From positions 1 to 6,694 of the forward strand of contig PBXW01000147.1 of assembly GCA_002727735.1 (NCBI GenBank): DNA of 6,694 nucleotides, in the 5' to 3' direction. Under the pieces are notes generated by a model. It was not told the origin of the DNA. It saw nothing but the letters and a program-made list of their open reading frames with translations, and did not search any database. This DNA is from Crocinitomicaceae bacterium (GTDB taxonomy: Bacteria; Bacteroidota; Bacteroidia; Flavobacteriales_D; Parvicellaceae). Position numbers and translations under genes: made by a program. Shown here one piece after another: positions 4,386 through 6,694 of the stretch (positions are counted from its first letter, which is position 1; each line of letters opens with the position of its first letter).

Positions 4386-6694
4386 TTGAAAACACACTTC
4401 TCCAGATTATTTTTATTCTTAAGTTATACATTTTTTATAAACATTGTGACTTACTCAAATAATTATAGTTATGTAAATGACAGTATCCAAAAAATCGACT
4501 CAATAAAACCAGTAAATAATACATTATTAGGGAAAATTACATATGAAGCTACAGATACAACATCGATTAATCCAAATGATAAACTTATAAGACTTTATAA
4601 CCAAGCAAAGATTACATATCAGGATATGGAAATAACTTCCGGTATTATAGTGGTTGATTATGATAAAAATGAAATATATGCTGGAAGAATCAAGGATTCA
4701 TTAGGTCAATACTCTCAATTACCCGTTTTTAAACAAGGACAAGATGAAATAAGACCAGATTCCTTAAAATTTAATATGGATACTAAAAAAGCTATTATCT
4801 TCAATTCCAGAACAGAAGAGGCTGGATTAAATATTCTTTCGGATAAAACTAAAAAAGAAAACGATTCTGTATATTATATGGATAGAGGAAAATTTACAAC
4901 CGCTGCTGATATCGATAATCCAGAATACTATTTCTTATTACGAAAAGCAAAGGTTATTCCTGGCAAAAAAATTATCACTGGACCTACTAATATGTATATC
5001 GCAGATGTACCCACACCAATTGGTTTGCCTTTTGCGTATTTTCCAATTTCTAACAAAAGAAGTTCTGGAATAATTTTTCCCTCATTTGGTGAACAAAATT
5101 CTAGAGGTTATTTTGTCCAAAATGGTGGTTATTATCTTCCTATAAATGATAATTTAGATTTAACATTACTTGGAGATTATTATACCAACGGTAGTTATGG
5201 ATTTAGAGTCGAAAATATGTATTACTACAGATATAAATTTAGAGGGAATTTAAGTTTTAGATTTGAAAATTTAATTCAAAGTGAGAGAGGATTCCCAGAT
5301 TATTCAAAAAGCTCTATATATAACTTAAGATGGTCTCATAGTCAGGATTCAAAATCAAATCCAAATTCAAGGTTTTCTGCATCTGTCAACTTGGGGAGTA
5401 GTAAGTATTATCAACAGTCAATTAATCAAATGAATGCCGCTAATTATTTAAATAATTCAATGTCATCATCAGTATCGTATTCAAAAACATTTCAAGGTGA
5501 GCCCCAAGTAAATATGAGTTTGTCAGCTACTCATTCCCAAAATACGAACACACAAACAATAAACATGACCTTACCAACTTTTCAGGGAAGTGTTTCAAGA
5601 ATTTATCCATTCGCACCAAAAGTTGGAACAAAAAAAGGTGTTATTCAAAACATTAATTTTCAATACAACGTTCGTGGTGAAAATAGAATTTTGACAACAG
5701 ATTCATTATTTTTCAAAAAAGAAATGTTTGAATCGGCTAAATCAGGTTTTCAACACTCTATTCCAATAAGTACAAATTTTAAGATTTTAAAATATTTTAG
5801 TTTTTCCACAAGTTCAAACTTTCAAGAAACTTGGGTTTTTAAAACTATTAATAGAGAATTTGATATTCAAGAGCAAGATGTTATAACAAATGAAATTAAA
5901 GGTTTTGATTCTTTTAGAACATATAATTTTTCAACAAGCTTGGGTACAACAGTGTACGGGATGTATAATTTCAAAGAAAATAATAAAATTAGAGCGCTAA
6001 GACACGTTATTCGGCCTTCATTGAGTTATGGAATATCACCTTCATTTGATAAATATTATGAAACTTATGAGGTTATAAGTGCTGATGGTTTAACTACCTC
6101 GGATGTTGAATATTCAAGGTTTGAAGGTTCAATCTTTGGACAACCAAACAAAAATTATTCAAGTTCGATTTCACTTTCTGTAAATAACAATATTGAAGCC
6201 AAGGTTTTTGATGAAGATAGCGATGAAGATGAATTAAAAAAAGTTGTAATTCTTAATAATTTGAATTTTTCAACCTCTTATAATTTAGCTGCAGATTCTT
6301 TAAGACTATCACCTGTAAGAATGACTGGTGGAACACAGTTGTTCAAAAATAAAATGAATATAAATTTTGGTGCTACATTGGATCCATATGCATTAGATGA
6401 AAATAACAACAGAATTGACCAGCTTCAAATTAATAACGGTGGAGGTTTGTTTAGATTAACAACAGCTAATTTAACATTTAATTATACATTTAACAGCGAT
6501 GGTAGTGACGAAAAGTCAAGTAGGACTCAAGCCTCAATTGATGAGTCAGTTAGGAACGGTGGTAGAGATGATGACTTATTTGGTAGAGCGATGGATACTT
6601 CAACAGAAGAGTTTTCACAGGATGATGAAGATGAAAAAGATAAGATTCCTGCAAGTTTATATAACTATAAAATACCGTGGTCTTTAAGAATGGC
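4386..6694 (+). CDS. lptD: LPS-assembly outer-membrane protein LptD, 3'-truncated by window edge
   Basis: The outer-membrane barrel that, with LptE, inserts lipopolysaccharide into the outer leaflet. The frame is open for 769 codons plus two bases and continues past the window; Bacteroidota homologues are roughly 900 residues, so the last barrel strands are missing. A signal peptide lies at about 1-24 (basic start, hydrophobic 8-22). The LptA/OstA-like periplasmic domain spans about 40-200, including GIIVVDYDKNEIYAGRIKDS (86-105). Conserved signatures follow: DVPTPIGLPFAYFPI (from D207), GDYYTNGSYGFR (from 263), ERGFPDYSKSSIYNLRWSHS (from E300), FDSFRTYNFS (from about 507) and RHVIRPSLSYG (from 539). 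An acidic, polar segment at about 703-755 is probably a surface loop. The visible protein contains no cysteine. The start is TTG at 4386: an in-frame TAA lies six codons upstream, no ATG precedes the signal peptide, and a later GTG (4446) would remove most of it. I recognise the family with high confidence. Confidence 0.95.
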   Translation, partial: MKTHFSRLFLFLSYTFFINIVTYSNNYSYVNDSIQKIDSIKPVNNTLLGKITYEATDTTSINPNDKLIRLYNQAKITYQDMEITSGIIVVDYDKNEIYAGRIKDSLGQYSQLPVFKQGQDEIRPDSLKFNMDTKKAIIFNSRTEEAGLNILSDKTKKENDSVYYMDRGKFTTAADIDNPEYYFLLRKAKVIPGKKIITGPTNMYIADVPTPIGLPFAYFPISNKRSSGIIFPSFGEQNSRGYFVQNGGYYLPINDNLDLTLLGDYYTNGSYGFRVENMYYYRYKFRGNLSFRFENLIQSERGFPDYSKSSIYNLRWSHSQDSKSNPNSRFSASVNLGSSKYYQQSINQMNAANYLNNSMSSSVSYSKTFQGEPQVNMSLSATHSQNTNTQTINMTLPTFQGSVSRIYPFAPKVGTKKGVIQNINFQYNVRGENRILTTDSLFFKKEMFESAKSGFQHSIPISTNFKILKYFSFSTSSNFQETWVFKTINREFDIQEQDVITNEIKGFDSFRTYNFSTSLGTTVYGMYNFKENNKIRALRHVIRPSLSYGISPSFDKYYETYEVISADGLTTSDVEYSRFEGSIFGQPNKNYSSSISLSVNNNIEAKVFDEDSDEDELKKVVILNNLNFSTSYNLAADSLRLSPVRMTGGTQLFKNKMNINFGATLDPYALDENNNRIDQLQINNGGGLFRLTTANLTFNYTFNSDGSDEKSSRTQASIDESVRNGGRDDDLFGRAMDTSTEEFSQDDEDEKDKIPASLYNYKIPWSLRM

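Noticed and set aside
6499..6687. Plus-strand open frame of 62 codons within lptD
   Set aside because: It is an alternative frame of the acidic loop of LptD; the lptD frame is intact and conserved across this stretch.
1..6694. CRISPR arrays, tRNA or rRNA genes, insertion sequences, long repeats
   Set aside because: No regularly spaced repeats, cloverleaf-like segments, transposase motifs or terminal inverted repeats were found by eye; nearly all bases are in conserved genes.

Overview
The window looks like the chromosome of a member of the Bacteroidota, most likely a flavobacterium and possibly marine. The DNA is strongly AT-rich, none of the starts has a clear Shine-Dalgarno sequence, and the genes match families I know from Flavobacteriia. 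These are the Bacteroidota form of LptD, an amidase with a C-terminal SPOR-like domain, a single-pass MCE/MlaD protein, and a split membrane Fe-S oxidoreductase. No mobile elements, RNA genes, CRISPR arrays or notable repeats were seen.

Layout. A 76-bp spacer (4310-4385) separates two divergent units. To the left, on the minus strand, five genes run tightly packed in this transcription order: an N-acetylmuramoyl-L-alanine amidase (4309 to 3233), an MCE/MlaD-family protein (3186 to 2257), a five-helix membrane protein with two [4Fe-4S] motifs (2245 to 965), a small HAD-type phosphatase-like protein (958 to 515), and a CCG-domain Fe-S protein (531 to beyond base 1). Gaps are 46, 11 and 6 bp, and the last two genes overlap by 17 bp, so this is probably one operon. 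To the right, on the plus strand, lptD runs from a TTG start at 4386 off the end of the window. About 769 codons are visible and the C-terminal end of the barrel is missing.

How the genes fit together. Three genes serve the cell envelope: peptidoglycan cleavage (amidase), lipid transport between membranes (MCE/MlaD), and LPS insertion into the outer membrane (LptD). The two Fe-S genes together rebuild the architecture of EtfD/HdrD-type oxidoreductases (NarI-like membrane domain, two ferredoxin-type clusters, CCG domain). They are best read as the two subunits of a membrane complex that passes electrons to or from menaquinone, possibly from electron-transferring flavoprotein. That partner is inferred, not seen. 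The HAD gene lies between the two halves and its substrate is unknown.

Coding covers nearly everything. The only non-coding stretches are the 76-bp divergent spacer, the 46-bp gap between the amidase and MlaD genes, and gaps of 11 and 6 bp. I did not find a convincing undescribed system. The points most worth a second look are the split Fe-S complex with an inserted HAD gene, the cysteine-free LptD, and two TTG starts that an ATG-only gene caller would miss.
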